The notes under the pieces were generated by a model, which worked only from the letters and a program-made list of their open reading frames with translations, did no database searches and had not been told where the DNA came from. The translations under genes and the position numbers were made by a program. Positions 15,012 to 24,130 of a stretch of 64,000 nucleotides of DNA are shown here, piece by piece. This DNA comes from Alphaproteobacteria bacterium HT1-32. GTDB taxonomy: Bacteria > Pseudomonadota > Alphaproteobacteria > Rhodospirillales > HT1-32. The stretch's first letter is position 1. The number at the start of each line of letters is the position of its first letter. Location: contig WJPL01000001.1 of assembly GCA_009649675.1 (NCBI GenBank), forward strand, positions 1,012,469-1,076,468. The letters run 5' to 3'.

Positions 15012-16615
15012 TACCTTTTGCTTCACAGCGTGCATCCGGACAAGACCTCGCCACCCATCTTCTCAATGCCGAAGATAACGAGCACGTCATGATCATGGAT
15101 GTCCGTGGCGCTCTTGCAAATGATCTGCATGGTGCCTTTGCCGAATGGCAATTACAGGCCGACGCCCTGACCAATTGCCGCAATTATCTCTATAGCCTGT
15201 CGATCAATCCCGATCCGGCTCAGGGCCGCCTGACCCAGGAGCAATATCGCGATTATGTTGATCGCGTCGAAAAGGCTCTTGGTTTAGAGGGGCAACCGCG
15301 CGCCGTTGTCTTTCATATCAAACATGACCGTGAGCACGCCCATATCGTCTGGTCGAGAATTGATGCCGAGGCCGGGAAAGCCGTTCAGCTTTCTTTTGAT
15401 CGAGAAAAGCTCATGCGGGTAACGCGGCAATTTTCTCGCGACCACGGCATAGAGCTTGCCGCAGGTTACAATCGGGATAAAGACAATCCCGACAAATCCT
15501 CACAGCTTTCGCTCTACGACAAGCATCAGCAGGACACGACCGGGCTCACACGAGAGCAGCGCATGGAGCTCGTGACCGAGCTTTGGCGTACACGGGATTC
15601 CGCGAAGGCCTTTGTCCGGGCGCTTGGCGAGCATGGCTACATGCTTGCACGTGGTAACCGGCCTTATGTGCTTGTCGATATTCACGGCGATACCAATGCC
15701 TTGCCGAGGATGATCAATGACAAGTCTGTCCGCGCAAAGGATGTCCGTGCTTTCTTAGAAAAGGATTTTCCGCCCGAGGCGTTGCCGAGCATAGAGGAGG
15801 CGAAAGCCCTCGCGGCAAATCTGCGGAAAGAAAAGAAGATCAAGGACAAGATCGACCGCGAAGCCGAGGCGAAAAAGGAGCTCTCCGAAAAAGAAGCGGC
15901 GCGTCGAAAGTCAGCCCTGGAAAAAGTCAGGAGCCTTGTCCAAGCGCAGCGCAAAGAGCGCAGTGATCTTAAAAAGAAGCATCGCACAGAGCTGTCCTCG
16001 TTCAGAAATAAACGGTTAGAGCTCGCCAGGCAGGTGCGTGAGCAGCGCTTGAAGACACGGCCCGCCGGTCTCGCTCGCTTTCTGGGACGGGTCACAGGCA
16101 TGAACAAGGTTGTGCGCCTTGTTCGCATGCACCGTGACCGGAAGCGTGTTCAGGAAACCAGGAAGCTTCAAGCGGCCCTGCTTAATCGCCACCGCCAGGA
16201 GAGAGCGAGGCTTGCGAAAGATCAAAGGCTTGTCATGGCAAATGCAAAGCGGTCCCTCCGGTCTGTGATGAAGGTCGAGAAGCGTGAGCAGCAATCTCGT
16301 GCAACAAAAGCGTTGCGCCATGCGCGACAGGCGCAGCGCGCCAGCAAGGGTGTTGAACACCTACAAGCGATCGACGCAAAAGCCTATGAGGCCTTGATTG
16401 CTAAAGAGAACCGGCAGGCATTGAAGGAGCCTAGCCGCCAACTTGAACAATGGCGCTCTGACGCAGGCCGTTTGACGCAGCAATTTACGAAAGCGGCAGA
16501 CGAGCTTGAAGAAACCACCAAAGGCAAGGGTGACAGCAAAGCTCATGATCAGGGGCTGAAACGTCGCGAGGAAAACGCGCGGAAGCGCAGGCGAGATCGC
16601 GATCAGGATCGCTGA
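15008..16615 (+). CDS. MobP-type relaxase
   Basis: A 535-residue DNA strand transferase that would nick oriT and stay bound to the 5' end. The N-terminal 250 residues carry the relaxase domain with the metal-binding three-histidine motif FHIKHDREHAHIVW (His106, His110, His112 and nearby), typical of the MobA/VirD2 type; a Tyr in NCRNYLYSLS upstream is a candidate nucleophile. The following 280 residues are extremely rich in Lys, Arg, Glu and Ala and should form a long helix or coiled coil, as in mobilization proteins that interact with the coupling protein. Translation is coupled to mobC. No primase or helicase domain is attached. Confidence 0.93.
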   Translation: MIPFASQRASGQDLATHLLNAEDNEHVMIMDVRGALANDLHGAFAEWQLQADALTNCRNYLYSLSINPDPAQGRLTQEQYRDYVDRVEKALGLEGQPRAVVFHIKHDREHAHIVWSRIDAEAGKAVQLSFDREKLMRVTRQFSRDHGIELAAGYNRDKDNPDKSSQLSLYDKHQQDTTGLTREQRMELVTELWRTRDSAKAFVRALGEHGYMLARGNRPYVLVDIHGDTNALPRMINDKSVRAKDVRAFLEKDFPPEALPSIEEAKALAANLRKEKKIKDKIDREAEAKKELSEKEAARRKSALEKVRSLVQAQRKERSDLKKKHRTELSSFRNKRLELARQVREQRLKTRPAGLARFLGRVTGMNKVVRLVRMHRDRKRVQETRKLQAALLNRHRQERARLAKDQRLVMANAKRSLRSVMKVEKREQQSRATKALRHARQAQRASKGVEHLQAIDAKAYEALIAKENRQALKEPSRQLEQWRSDAGRLTQQFTKAADELEETTKGKGDSKAHDQGLKRREENARKRRRDRDQDR

Positions 16616-16650
16616 TGTGAAGACACTGCCGAAATCTCATGGAGGCTCAT

Positions 16651-17109
16651 ATGACGGACGACGAAATTAATGAACTCAAAGCTTTTCTTGTCACTGAAGC
16701 CGAAACGACCTTCGCATTTGAGGGTCTATATCGACCTGATCTGGAGGCCGTCTACGCGGACCGTGACGCCTTCGGTATCACGGAACATGAAATGAGGGTG
16801 TTTGGCCTTGCTGCGGAGGCAATTCCCCGCTTGGCAGCCGCGCTCATGTTCTATGAGGAAATGAGCGAAGTCACTATCGGGCAGACGGAAGGCCGGACGT
16901 ATGAGCTCATCCAGAAAGCCAGGAAGCTCGCGCCTGACGACGAATTCTATGGCCACACAACATCCTTCGAGGATGCGCCTTTTCACATTAACTGGTTTTT
17001 GTGGTTCGCGGTGACGTTCGCTGGTGTAACGATGCGTGATGCCTACGCCTTCTACCGGAAGCATGAAATCGCAGGCCTACACTTGAGTGAGTTTGCGGAC
17101 GGCTCTTGA
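16651..17109 (+). CDS. Unknown 152-residue protein after relaxase
   Basis: The start at 16651 (MTDDEINELK) is chosen since GGAGG lies 6 bases upstream; an ATG at 16639 lacks one. Acidic, helical protein without membrane segments; contains EMRVFGLAAEAIPRLAAALM and FHINWFLWFAVTFAGVTM, the second strongly hydrophobic and aromatic but not a clear transmembrane helix. Starts 35 bases after the relaxase stop, so probably in its operon. No family recognised. Confidence 0.65.
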   Translation: MTDDEINELKAFLVTEAETTFAFEGLYRPDLEAVYADRDAFGITEHEMRVFGLAAEAIPRLAAALMFYEEMSEVTIGQTEGRTYELIQKARKLAPDDEFYGHTTSFEDAPFHINWFLWFAVTFAGVTMRDAYAFYRKHEIAGLHLSEFADGS

Positions 17110-17223
17110 TAAGGCGAGATCGTCTGTTTCTCCGCCTGCCCCCGCAAGGACAGGCACCTTCTTTCGAGTGCGCGTACGATCGAATGCGACCGTAAGCACG
17201 GTGGATAGATTGAAGCTCGCGCC

Positions 17224-17252
17224 TTGCGGGTAGGACAATTTTTCCGTATTTT
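17224..17252 (+). promoter_or_regulatory. Candidate promoter of the seven-gene defence operon
   Basis: TTGCGG (17224-17229), 17 bases, TATTTT (17247-17252), about 30 bases before the first gene. The 170 bases upstream hold no gene. Confidence 0.4.
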
Positions 17253-17281
17253 CTCATAAGGGATGATAGGCTATTCGCACT

Positions 17282-17476
17282 ATGGATGATGAAATCCTGA
17301 CGATCAAAGAGGTCGCAGCATATCTTAAGCTGACCGAGAAAACAGCCTATCGACTTGCTGCCGAGGGCGGAATTCCGGGCTTTAAGGTGGGCGGATCGTG
17401 GCGGTTTCGCCGTCGTGAAATTGAAAAATGGATTGATGAGCAGTCAAAGAAGGGTGCTTTAAAAGGGAGGAAGTAA
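17282..17476 (+). CDS. Helix-turn-helix (HTH_17/excisionase-like) protein, first gene of defence operon
   Basis: 64 residues, nearly all a MerR-like winged helix (ILTIKEVAAYLKLTEKTAYR; GGSWRFRRREIEKWIDEQ). Proteins of this fold are DNA-binding regulators or excisionases. It is 3 bases ahead of the methyltransferase gene and so part of its operon, where it more likely acts as the operon's controller, or as a DNA-binding subunit, than as an excisionase; there is no integrase nearby. Initiation is at ATG 17282; the ribosome site is weak. Confidence 0.85.
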   Translation: MDDEILTIKEVAAYLKLTEKTAYRLAAEGGIPGFKVGGSWRFRRREIEKWIDEQSKKGALKGRK

Positions 17477-17479
17477 GCG

Positions 17480-20233
17480 TTGAACGCGGTCGAAATCGAG
17501 GAAGCCATATCCAGGCTGGCGGAACTGCCGTTCGACGCTGAAGAGTTTCCGTTCGCGTTTCTGGAGGCGTTCGGCAACAAGGCCACAACGATCAAGCGCC
17601 TGCGCTCCGGTACGTCCAACAAGTCAGACGTTGGCGGCGTTCTCCAAACGAATAATATTCATATCAAGGTGGCTGAGGAGGGCGCGGTGCCTGAGGCGTT
17701 GGCATCGCTCAAGGCCAGCCCTACGACAGCCAAAGCCCGCGCAAAGTTTATCCTCGCCACCGACGGAAAAGACTTTCAGGCTGAAGACCTCAATACCGGC
17801 GAAGTTATCGTTTGTGACTACCCGGAATTCCATGATCATTTCGGCTTCTTTCTGCCGCTCGCCGGTATCAGCACCGTAAAGCAAATCCGCGAGAGCGCGT
17901 TCGACATCAAGGCGACCGGTCGTCTGAACCGGCTCTATGTCGAGCTCCTGAAAGATAATCCCGAATGGGGCACGGCGGAGCGTCGCCACGACATGAACCA
18001 CTTCATGGCGCGGCTGATCTTCTGCTTCTTCGCAGAAGATACTGATATTTTCAGGGAGGCGGACCAGTTTACGGCGACGATTGATCGTATGAGCGAGAAG
18101 GACAGCTCAAACACGCATGAGATCATCAGCGAGCTCTTTCGGTCGATGAACACGAAAATCGAAGATCGAGAGAAGGAAGGTATTGCCCGTTGGGCGAATA
18201 ACTTCCCTTACGTGAACGGCGGTTTGTTCTCCGAGAGTGTTGATGTCCCTCGGTTCAGCCGGATCGCACGTTCCTACCTGCTTCACATCGGCAATCTCGA
18301 TTGGACCAAGATCAATCCTGACATCTTCGGATCGATGATCCAGGCGGTTGCCGACGATGAAGAGCGCGGTGCGCTCGGGATGCACTACACAAGCGTTCCG
18401 AACATCCTGAAGGTTCTCAATCCGCTATTTCTGGATGATCTGCGCGAGAAACTTGAAGAGGCGGGAGACAATGCCCGAAAGCTACTCAATCTTCGGAGCC
18501 GCATGGCGAAGATCAGGGTCTTCGATCCGGCCTGTGGCTCGGGAAATTTTCTCGTGATCGCGTACAAGGAGATGCGGGCTATTGAAGCGGAGATTAATGC
18601 TCGGCGTGCCGAGGCAGATCGTCGCTCCGATATCCCGTTGACGAATTTTCGCGGGATTGAGTTACGTGATTTTCCGGCGGAAGTCGCTCGTCTAGCACTC
18701 ATTATCGCTGAGTATCAGTGTGACGTGCTGCACCGTGGCCAACGGGAGGCTCTCCGCGACTTCTTGCCACTCGACGCAATGAACTGGATTCTTTGTGACA
18801 ACGCATTGCGGGTCGATTGGCTTAGTGTTTGCCCGCCTACAGGAACCGGAGTGAGATTGAGAGGCGATGATTTGTTCAGCACACCTTTGGATCAAGCCGA
18901 GATCGACTTCGAAAATGAAGGTGGCGAAACCTACATTTGTGGAAATCCACCGTATCTTGGATTCACTTGGCAGACGCCAGAGCAAAAAGCCGACTTGGAG
19001 TCAATTCTATCTAGATACACAAACAGCTGGAAATCTCTCGATTACGTGACTGGTTGGTTTGTGAAAGCGGCAGAATATGGTTGCCACACTGACACCGTTG
19101 CCGCTTTCGTTTCGACAAATTCGATTTGCCAAGGAGAGCAAGTGCCAATCCTGTGGCCATCGCTTTTGATGATGGGTTACGAGATATCGTTCGCACATAC
19201 CTCTTTCAAATGGGCAAATCTTGCGAGCCACAATGCTGGCGTCACCGTCGTAATTGTTGCAATCACAAATCGCCCATCAAGCCAAAAACATCTTTATTCG
19301 ATATCGCCAGAGGGCGAAACCGTCTTCAAACAAGTCCCGAATATAAACACGTACCTTGTCCCTGGCCCTACTGTCATCGCGGAACCGGTCTCGCGCACGC
19401 CGCGAGATAGGGCGCCGATGGTTTGGGGTAACAAACCTTCGGACGGCGGCAACCTCATACTTTCAGCACAAGAGGCGAGGGAAATGGTTTCGAACTCTCC
19501 CGATGCGGAGAAGTTCTTATTCGACTTCGTTGGCTCACAAGAATTCGTTAAAGGTGTCGTGAGGAATTGCATATGGATAGAAGACGAGGAGCTTGAGGAG
19601 GCGTCAAATATTCCTCTAATTTTTGAGAGAATTGAAAGTGTGCGTGCGATGCGTCTTGCTAGCAAAGCAGCATCAACTCGTGATTATGCAGACAGAGCGC
19701 ATCGTTTTCGGCAAGTACAGGGGCGCGGAGAGCTCTATTCAATTGTAATTCCGAAAGTTACATCGGAGAGCAGGCCGTACCTGCCCGTTGGTGTGCTTTC
19801 TTCGCATTCCATCGTCTCCGACAATGCGTTTGCGATGTACGATGCGCCAATATGGTCAATGTCGATAATCGCTTCTCGAATTCATCTCATATGGGTGAAA
19901 ACAGTATGCGGACAACTTGAGACGCGGCTTCGATATTCAAATACTATGGGATGGAACAGTTTTCCTCTCCCGTCCCTTACCGAAAAGAATAAAGAAGATT
20001 TAACCCGCTGCGCCGAGGATATCCTGCTGGCGCGAGAGGCACATTTTCCTGCGACGATTGCTGACCTCTACGATCCGGAGAGCATGCCCAACGATCTGCG
20101 CGCCGCGCATGATCGGAATGATGAGGTGCTAGAGCGCATCTATATCGGACGGCGTTTCAAAAATGATACCGAGCGATTGGAGAAGCTATTCGAGCTATAT
20201 ACGAAGATGACAACGAAAGTCGGGGCTACGTAG
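17480..20233 (+). CDS. MmeI-like class I DNA adenine methyltransferase with degenerate nuclease motif
   Basis: A 917-residue protein close in size and layout to MmeI-type (type IIL) restriction-modification enzymes. TTG start at 17480 with GGGAGG 9 bases upstream. Domains: N-terminal region equivalent to the MmeI nuclease; helical linker; gamma-type N6-adenine methyltransferase with motif I DPACGSGNF (about 349-357) and motif IV NPPY (489-492); C-terminal target recognition part (from about 600). In MmeI the nuclease residues are D-x9-ExK. Here the matching stretch has Asp50, then His61-Ile-Lys63, so the catalytic Glu is a His and cutting by this domain looks lost. It would mark host DNA; cutting would need another subunit of the operon. 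Starts 3 bases after the HTH gene and ends 1 base before the next. Confidence 0.92.
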   Translation: MNAVEIEEAISRLAELPFDAEEFPFAFLEAFGNKATTIKRLRSGTSNKSDVGGVLQTNNIHIKVAEEGAVPEALASLKASPTTAKARAKFILATDGKDFQAEDLNTGEVIVCDYPEFHDHFGFFLPLAGISTVKQIRESAFDIKATGRLNRLYVELLKDNPEWGTAERRHDMNHFMARLIFCFFAEDTDIFREADQFTATIDRMSEKDSSNTHEIISELFRSMNTKIEDREKEGIARWANNFPYVNGGLFSESVDVPRFSRIARSYLLHIGNLDWTKINPDIFGSMIQAVADDEERGALGMHYTSVPNILKVLNPLFLDDLREKLEEAGDNARKLLNLRSRMAKIRVFDPACGSGNFLVIAYKEMRAIEAEINARRAEADRRSDIPLTNFRGIELRDFPAEVARLALIIAEYQCDVLHRGQREALRDFLPLDAMNWILCDNALRVDWLSVCPPTGTGVRLRGDDLFSTPLDQAEIDFENEGGETYICGNPPYLGFTWQTPEQKADLESILSRYTNSWKSLDYVTGWFVKAAEYGCHTDTVAAFVSTNSICQGEQVPILWPSLLMMGYEISFAHTSFKWANLASHNAGVTVVIVAITNRPSSQKHLYSISPEGETVFKQVPNINTYLVPGPTVIAEPVSRTPRDRAPMVWGNKPSDGGNLILSAQEAREMVSNSPDAEKFLFDFVGSQEFVKGVVRNCIWIEDEELEEASNIPLIFERIESVRAMRLASKAASTRDYADRAHRFRQVQGRGELYSIVIPKVTSESRPYLPVGVLSSHSIVSDNAFAMYDAPIWSMSIIASRIHLIWVKTVCGQLETRLRYSNTMGWNSFPLPSLTEKNKEDLTRCAEDILLAREAHFPATIADLYDPESMPNDLRAAHDRNDEVLERIYIGRRFKNDTERLEKLFELYTKMTTKVGAT

Positions 20234-20234
20234 C

Positions 20235-20642
20235 ATGTTTGAGAGAGTCCCATATTCCGAACTGAATTCCCGGCAAAAGGAAAATTACAACTTCCATCAG
20301 GTTGCCGCGCGGCTTGCTGATTACGGCTTTAACTGCTTGCGTCTAACAGATGACTGGCAGGGCGCTGACTTCATTGCCTGCCATATCAATGGCGACACCT
20401 TTTTGAAGGTGCAGCTCAAGGGCCGCCTTGTTATCGAGCGCAAGTACCAGGGCAAAGACATCCATATCGCCTTCATTAATGGCGACACGATGTATCTCTA
20501 TGACCATGACCGGCTTGTTAGTCATTTGGAGGCGAACGGGCTCATCGGCGATGAGAGTGTCACTTGGCATGAAAAGGGTTTTCGGAGTTGGCCGAGCCCT
20601 CCCGTATGGGCAATCAATTTTCTAGAAGAATTCAGGATATAA
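20235..20642 (+). CDS. Small PD-(D/E)XK-like protein, candidate nuclease subunit
   Basis: 135 residues, starting 1 base after the methyltransferase stop. The order helix (YNFHQVAARLADYG, about 18-31), GAD at 43-45, and KVQLKGR at 58-64 is that of a restriction-endonuclease fold with Asp45 and Gln60-x-Lys62; Gln in place of Glu is known in Mrr-like and related enzymes. A Glu at 16 could complete the metal site. The C-terminal half has further strands (KDIHIAFINGDTMYLYDHDR). I infer a nuclease or nuclease-fold adaptor; the sequence does not prove cutting. It is a good candidate to replace the dead motif of the neighbouring methyltransferase. Confidence 0.75.
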   Translation: MFERVPYSELNSRQKENYNFHQVAARLADYGFNCLRLTDDWQGADFIACHINGDTFLKVQLKGRLVIERKYQGKDIHIAFINGDTMYLYDHDRLVSHLEANGLIGDESVTWHEKGFRSWPSPPVWAINFLEEFRI

Positions 20643-20644
20643 CC

Positions 20645-22690
20645 ATGACCAAGAATGTTCCCTCTGTTTCCGTGACCTACGCCCAGAACGGCAATTCGAC
20701 GAAGTCGAATGAGCTGGGTATGCGCCCGATGCAGGAGCGCGCTTACGAGAAACGGGGCGAACAGTATCTTTTGATCAAATCTCCCCCGGCATCGGGTAAG
20801 AGCCGCGCGCTGATGTTCGTTGCGCTCGACAAGCTTCACAATCAGGGTCTTAAGAAAGCGATCATTACGGTTCCCGAGAAATCCATCGGTTCGAGCTTTG
20901 CGGACGAGCCACTGTCGAAATTCGGGTTTTGGGCCGACTGGCATGTCGAGCCGAAATGGAATTTGTGTAACGCGCCGGGTGCCGACGGTGGGAAAGCCGA
21001 TTCCGTCAACGCATTTTTAAAGGGGGATGATCAGGTTTTGGTCTGTCCTCATGCGACGTTCCGGAATGCCGTTGTGAAGTTCGGCATTGAGGCCTTCGAT
21101 GATTGCCTAATCGCCGTAGACGAGTTCCATCACGTCTCTGCCAATCCTGAAAACAAGCTCGGCGCACAGCTCGCCGAATTAATTGCCCGCGACAAGGTTC
21201 ATGTGGTGGCGATGACAGGTTCCTATTTCCGGGGAGATGCCGAGCCCGTCCTTATGCCGCATGACGAGGCGAAGTTCGATACCGTCACCTACACCTACTA
21301 TGAGCAGCTAAACGGCTATAAGCACCTCAAGAAACTCGACATCGGTTATTTCTTTTATTCGGGTGCCTATGCCGACGACATTTTGAAGGTTCTCAATCCG
21401 AACGAGAAGACGATCATTCACATCCCGAGTGTCAATTCCCGCGAGAGCACCAAGGACAAGCACCGCGAAGTCGAGCATATTATTGATGAGCTTGGCGATT
21501 GGCAGGGAACCGATCCAAAGACGGGCTTCCAGCTCGTGAAGACTTCCGATGGTCGCGTTCTCCGGATTGCCGATCTGGTCGATGATGAAGCCGCCAAGCG
21601 GGATAAGGTCTCGGCAGCGCTTAAAGACCCGGCAGAGAAGAACAACCGGGACCATGTCGATATCATCATCGCCCTCGGTATGGCCAAGGAGGGCTTTGAC
21701 TGGGTCTGGTGTGAGCATGCGTTGACCGTTGGCTATCGCGCCAGCCTTACCGAAATCGTTCAAATCATCGGGCGAGCGACACGGGATGCACCCGGTAAGG
21801 TGCGCGCGCGCTTTACGAACCTTATTGCTGAACCGGATGCGTCCGAAGAGGCCGTTACCGAAGCAGTCAATGACACGTTGAAGGCGATCGCGGCCAGCTT
21901 GTTGATGGAGCAAGTTCTCGCGCCGCGCTTTAATTTTACACCTAAGAAGCCTGATAGCGGGCCGGTCGAGGGTTTTGATTATGGCGAAGGCGGTTACGAC
22001 CCAGACAAATGCAATATCGGTTTCAGTGATGTGAGCGGCCAGTTCCAGATCGAGATCAAGGGACTGAGTGAGCCGAAGAGCAAGGAAGCCGAACGTATCT
22101 GTCAGGAAGATTTGAACGAGGTGATTGCCGCCTTCGTGCAGGACAAGCCGACCGTCGAGCGGGGTATGTTCGATGAAGAGCTGGTGCCCGAAGAACTGAC
22201 TCAGGTTCGTATGGGTAAGATCATCAAGGACAAGTATCCCGAGCTGGATGACGAAGATCAGGAGGCCGTTCGCCAACATGCCATTGCAGCCCTTAATCTG
22301 ACGCAGAAGGCGAAAGAGGCAGCGCTGGAGATCGATGAGGAAAAGCAGACCGGGAATACCGCGCTGATTGAGGGTGTCCGGAAGTTCGCGATGGATGTTC
22401 GTGACCTCGACATCGATCTGATCGACCGGATTAATCCGTTCAGCGAGGCCTATGCAATCCTTGCCAAGACGATGAGCGAGGAAAGCCTCAAGCAAGTCGC
22501 GGCGATCATATCGGCCAAGAAGGTTCAGCTTACGCCCGAAGAGGCCCGTGATCTCGCCAAGCGCGCGCTGAAGTTCAAGCAGGAGCGAGGTAGGTTGCCA
22601 GACATTACGTCAGCAGACGCCTGGGAAAGGCGTATGGCCGAGGGCGTTGCCTATCTCGCCCGAATGAAGGCGGAGGCTGCCGATGGCTAA
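20645..22690 (+). CDS. SF2 DEAD/DEAH-box helicase (type III Res/UvrB-like)
   Basis: 681 residues from the ATG at 20645, 2 bases after the previous stop; a longer in-frame start would overlap that gene. Motif I is SPPASGKS (46-53), motif II DEFHH (159-163), motif III MTGSY, and motif VI QIIGRATRDAPGK (from 373). The C-terminal 250 residues are acidic and helical with no named domain (ERICQEDLNEVIAAFVQDK..., NPFSEAYAILAKTMSEESLK). It should be a DNA translocase or unwinding motor, comparable to the motor subunits of type I/III restriction and of multi-gene defence systems. The final 8 bases overlap the GIY-YIG gene. Confidence 0.92.
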   Translation: MTKNVPSVSVTYAQNGNSTKSNELGMRPMQERAYEKRGEQYLLIKSPPASGKSRALMFVALDKLHNQGLKKAIITVPEKSIGSSFADEPLSKFGFWADWHVEPKWNLCNAPGADGGKADSVNAFLKGDDQVLVCPHATFRNAVVKFGIEAFDDCLIAVDEFHHVSANPENKLGAQLAELIARDKVHVVAMTGSYFRGDAEPVLMPHDEAKFDTVTYTYYEQLNGYKHLKKLDIGYFFYSGAYADDILKVLNPNEKTIIHIPSVNSRESTKDKHREVEHIIDELGDWQGTDPKTGFQLVKTSDGRVLRIADLVDDEAAKRDKVSAALKDPAEKNNRDHVDIIIALGMAKEGFDWVWCEHALTVGYRASLTEIVQIIGRATRDAPGKVRARFTNLIAEPDASEEAVTEAVNDTLKAIAASLLMEQVLAPRFNFTPKKPDSGPVEGFDYGEGGYDPDKCNIGFSDVSGQFQIEIKGLSEPKSKEAERICQEDLNEVIAAFVQDKPTVERGMFDEELVPEELTQVRMGKIIKDKYPELDDEDQEAVRQHAIAALNLTQKAKEAALEIDEEKQTGNTALIEGVRKFAMDVRDLDIDLIDRINPFSEAYAILAKTMSEESLKQVAAIISAKKVQLTPEEARDLAKRALKFKQERGRLPDITSADAWERRMAEGVAYLARMKAEAADG

Positions 22691-23894
22691 ACAGTTTACA
22701 GAGGATGATGACGCACTTCTTGCCGAGCTCGGAATCGAAGTCGAGGCTAAGAAGGTTGCTGCAAGAACGCCGCAGGAAGAACGGGTTATTGCAGGCTTCG
22801 AGGAAATTCAGCGCTTTGTCGAGGAGCATGGTCATCCGCCGCAGCACGGCGAAGACAAAGATATCTTCGAGCGGCTCTATGCGGTTCGTCTCGATCGCCT
22901 AAGAGAGCTTGGCGAGTTCAGGCCGCTTCTGGAACCGATTGATAAGGACGGACTGCTTGAAGGTGGAATTGCTGTTGCAGCGACGATCGATGATGACATT
23001 GACGATGACGCTCTTCTTGCAGAACTCGGGGTCGAAACCCAGGCATCAGAGATCGCCGAGCTCCGTCATGTTCGCTCCAGCGCGGAGAAGAGAGCAGCGG
23101 AAGAGATCGCCAACCGGCAGCGATGTGAGGATTTCGACAAGTTCAAGCCACTGTTCGAGGCTGTTCAGCAAGAGCTCGATACCGGATCGAGAGAAACAAA
23201 GCAGTTCCGTAAAGACGCTGGCTTTGCAAAAGCGGACATCAAGGAAGGACAGTTTTTTATTCTTGGTGGACAGACAGCTTATGTTGCGGAGGTCGGAGAG
23301 TTTTTTGCTGCACCAAACGGGCAAACAGATGCCCGTATGCGCGTAATTTACTCCAACGGCACAGAGAGCGACCTGCTTTTGCGTTCAATGCAACGCGCCC
23401 TCTACAAGGATGAAACCAGCAGGATAATTTCCGATCCGGGCGCTGGCCCTTTGTTCTCCGGAACCGTTGATGACGAAGATGCATCCAGCGGAACGATCTA
23501 CGTTCTCCGCAGCAAGTCTGACCTTCCGATTGTGAAAGATAACCGTGACGTTCTTCATAAAATCGGGGTCACGAGCGGCAAGGTCGAGCGGCGGATCGCC
23601 AATGCCAAAATAGATGCCACCTTCCTCCTCGCTGATGTCGAGGTGGTTGCGACTTACGAGCTCTTCAATATCAACCGCACTAAGCTTGAGAACCTGATCC
23701 ATCGCATTTTTGAAGCCGCCCGTCTCGACATCGAGATCAAGGACCGGTTCGGGAATCCCGTTGTGCCGCGAGAGTGGTTTCTCGTGCCGTTTGCAGCAAT
23801 AGATGAGGCGGTCGAGCGTATCAAGGACGGGACCATAAAGAGCTACACCTATGATCCGCAGCAAGCCCAGCTCGTTGAAAGGAAGGCGGGATGA
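22683..23894 (+). CDS. GIY-YIG (T5orf172-like) nuclease-family protein
   Basis: 403 residues. The C-terminal domain (about 270-375) has the order expected of the T5orf172/MUG113 branch of GIY-YIG nucleases: GTIYVL, then LHKIGVTSGKVERRI with the catalytic-type Arg, a conserved Glu in KLENLIHRIF, and a final REWFLVP. The N-terminal 130 residues contain an internal repeat of DDALLAELGIE and DDALLAELGVE, probably short helical docking motifs, followed by a linker domain (about 140-250). Overlaps the helicase gene by 8 bases and the next gene by 4. As the second nuclease fold in the operon it could be the effector that cuts invading DNA. Confidence 0.88.
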   Translation: MAKQFTEDDDALLAELGIEVEAKKVAARTPQEERVIAGFEEIQRFVEEHGHPPQHGEDKDIFERLYAVRLDRLRELGEFRPLLEPIDKDGLLEGGIAVAATIDDDIDDDALLAELGVETQASEIAELRHVRSSAEKRAAEEIANRQRCEDFDKFKPLFEAVQQELDTGSRETKQFRKDAGFAKADIKEGQFFILGGQTAYVAEVGEFFAAPNGQTDARMRVIYSNGTESDLLLRSMQRALYKDETSRIISDPGAGPLFSGTVDDEDASSGTIYVLRSKSDLPIVKDNRDVLHKIGVTSGKVERRIANAKIDATFLLADVEVVATYELFNINRTKLENLIHRIFEAARLDIEIKDRFGNPVVPREWFLVPFAAIDEAVERIKDGTIKSYTYDPQQAQLVERKAG

Positions 23895-24130
23895 CTGATT
23901 TTACGCTCGATGGAAACAAACGCTTTGGTGAAAACGCAACGGACTTCTTGGATAACGTAAAGGACATCGATCCCGAGATGGCAGCGATACTCGAAGCCAA
24001 TTGGAACAAGCTGCTTCCAGTCGTTCGTGGCGGAGAGCGGGATACAAAGTCCCGGACCGCATTTAACGAGGCAATTGCGGCGGCATTAGATGATTTTCTG
24101 ACGCAAGAAGATGACGCGGAGGCTGAGTGA
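23891..24130 (+). CDS. Small 79-residue protein of defence operon
   Basis: ATG overlaps the stop of the GIY-YIG gene (ATGA) and its own stop overlaps the next start (TGATG), so it is translated as part of the chain. Acidic and helical (ATDFLDNVKDIDPEMAAILE; FNEAIAAALDDFLTQEDDAE), with no named motif. Possibly a regulator or connector between the nuclease and the ATPase; also conceivable as an inhibitor that restrains the system. No family recognised. Confidence 0.8.
   Translation: MTDFTLDGNKRFGENATDFLDNVKDIDPEMAAILEANWNKLLPVVRGGERDTKSRTAFNEAIAAALDDFLTQEDDAEAE

Noticed and set aside
5154-17109. Type IV secretion (VirB/Trb) genes that would make the island self-transmissible
   Set aside because: Only a coupling ATPase, MobC and relaxase are recognisable; no VirB4, VirB6, VirB8-10 or VirB11-like protein is encoded.
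17282-17476. Excisionase for one of the integrases
   Set aside because: It is 3 bases from and clearly in the operon of the methyltransferase, 13 kb from the nearest integrase; regulator of the defence operon is more likely.
21308-22495. 395-codon open frame antisense to the helicase gene
   Set aside because: Shadow of the real gene: composition rich in Leu/Asp/Arg as expected from the complement, no ribosome site, helicase motifs are clear on the plus strand.
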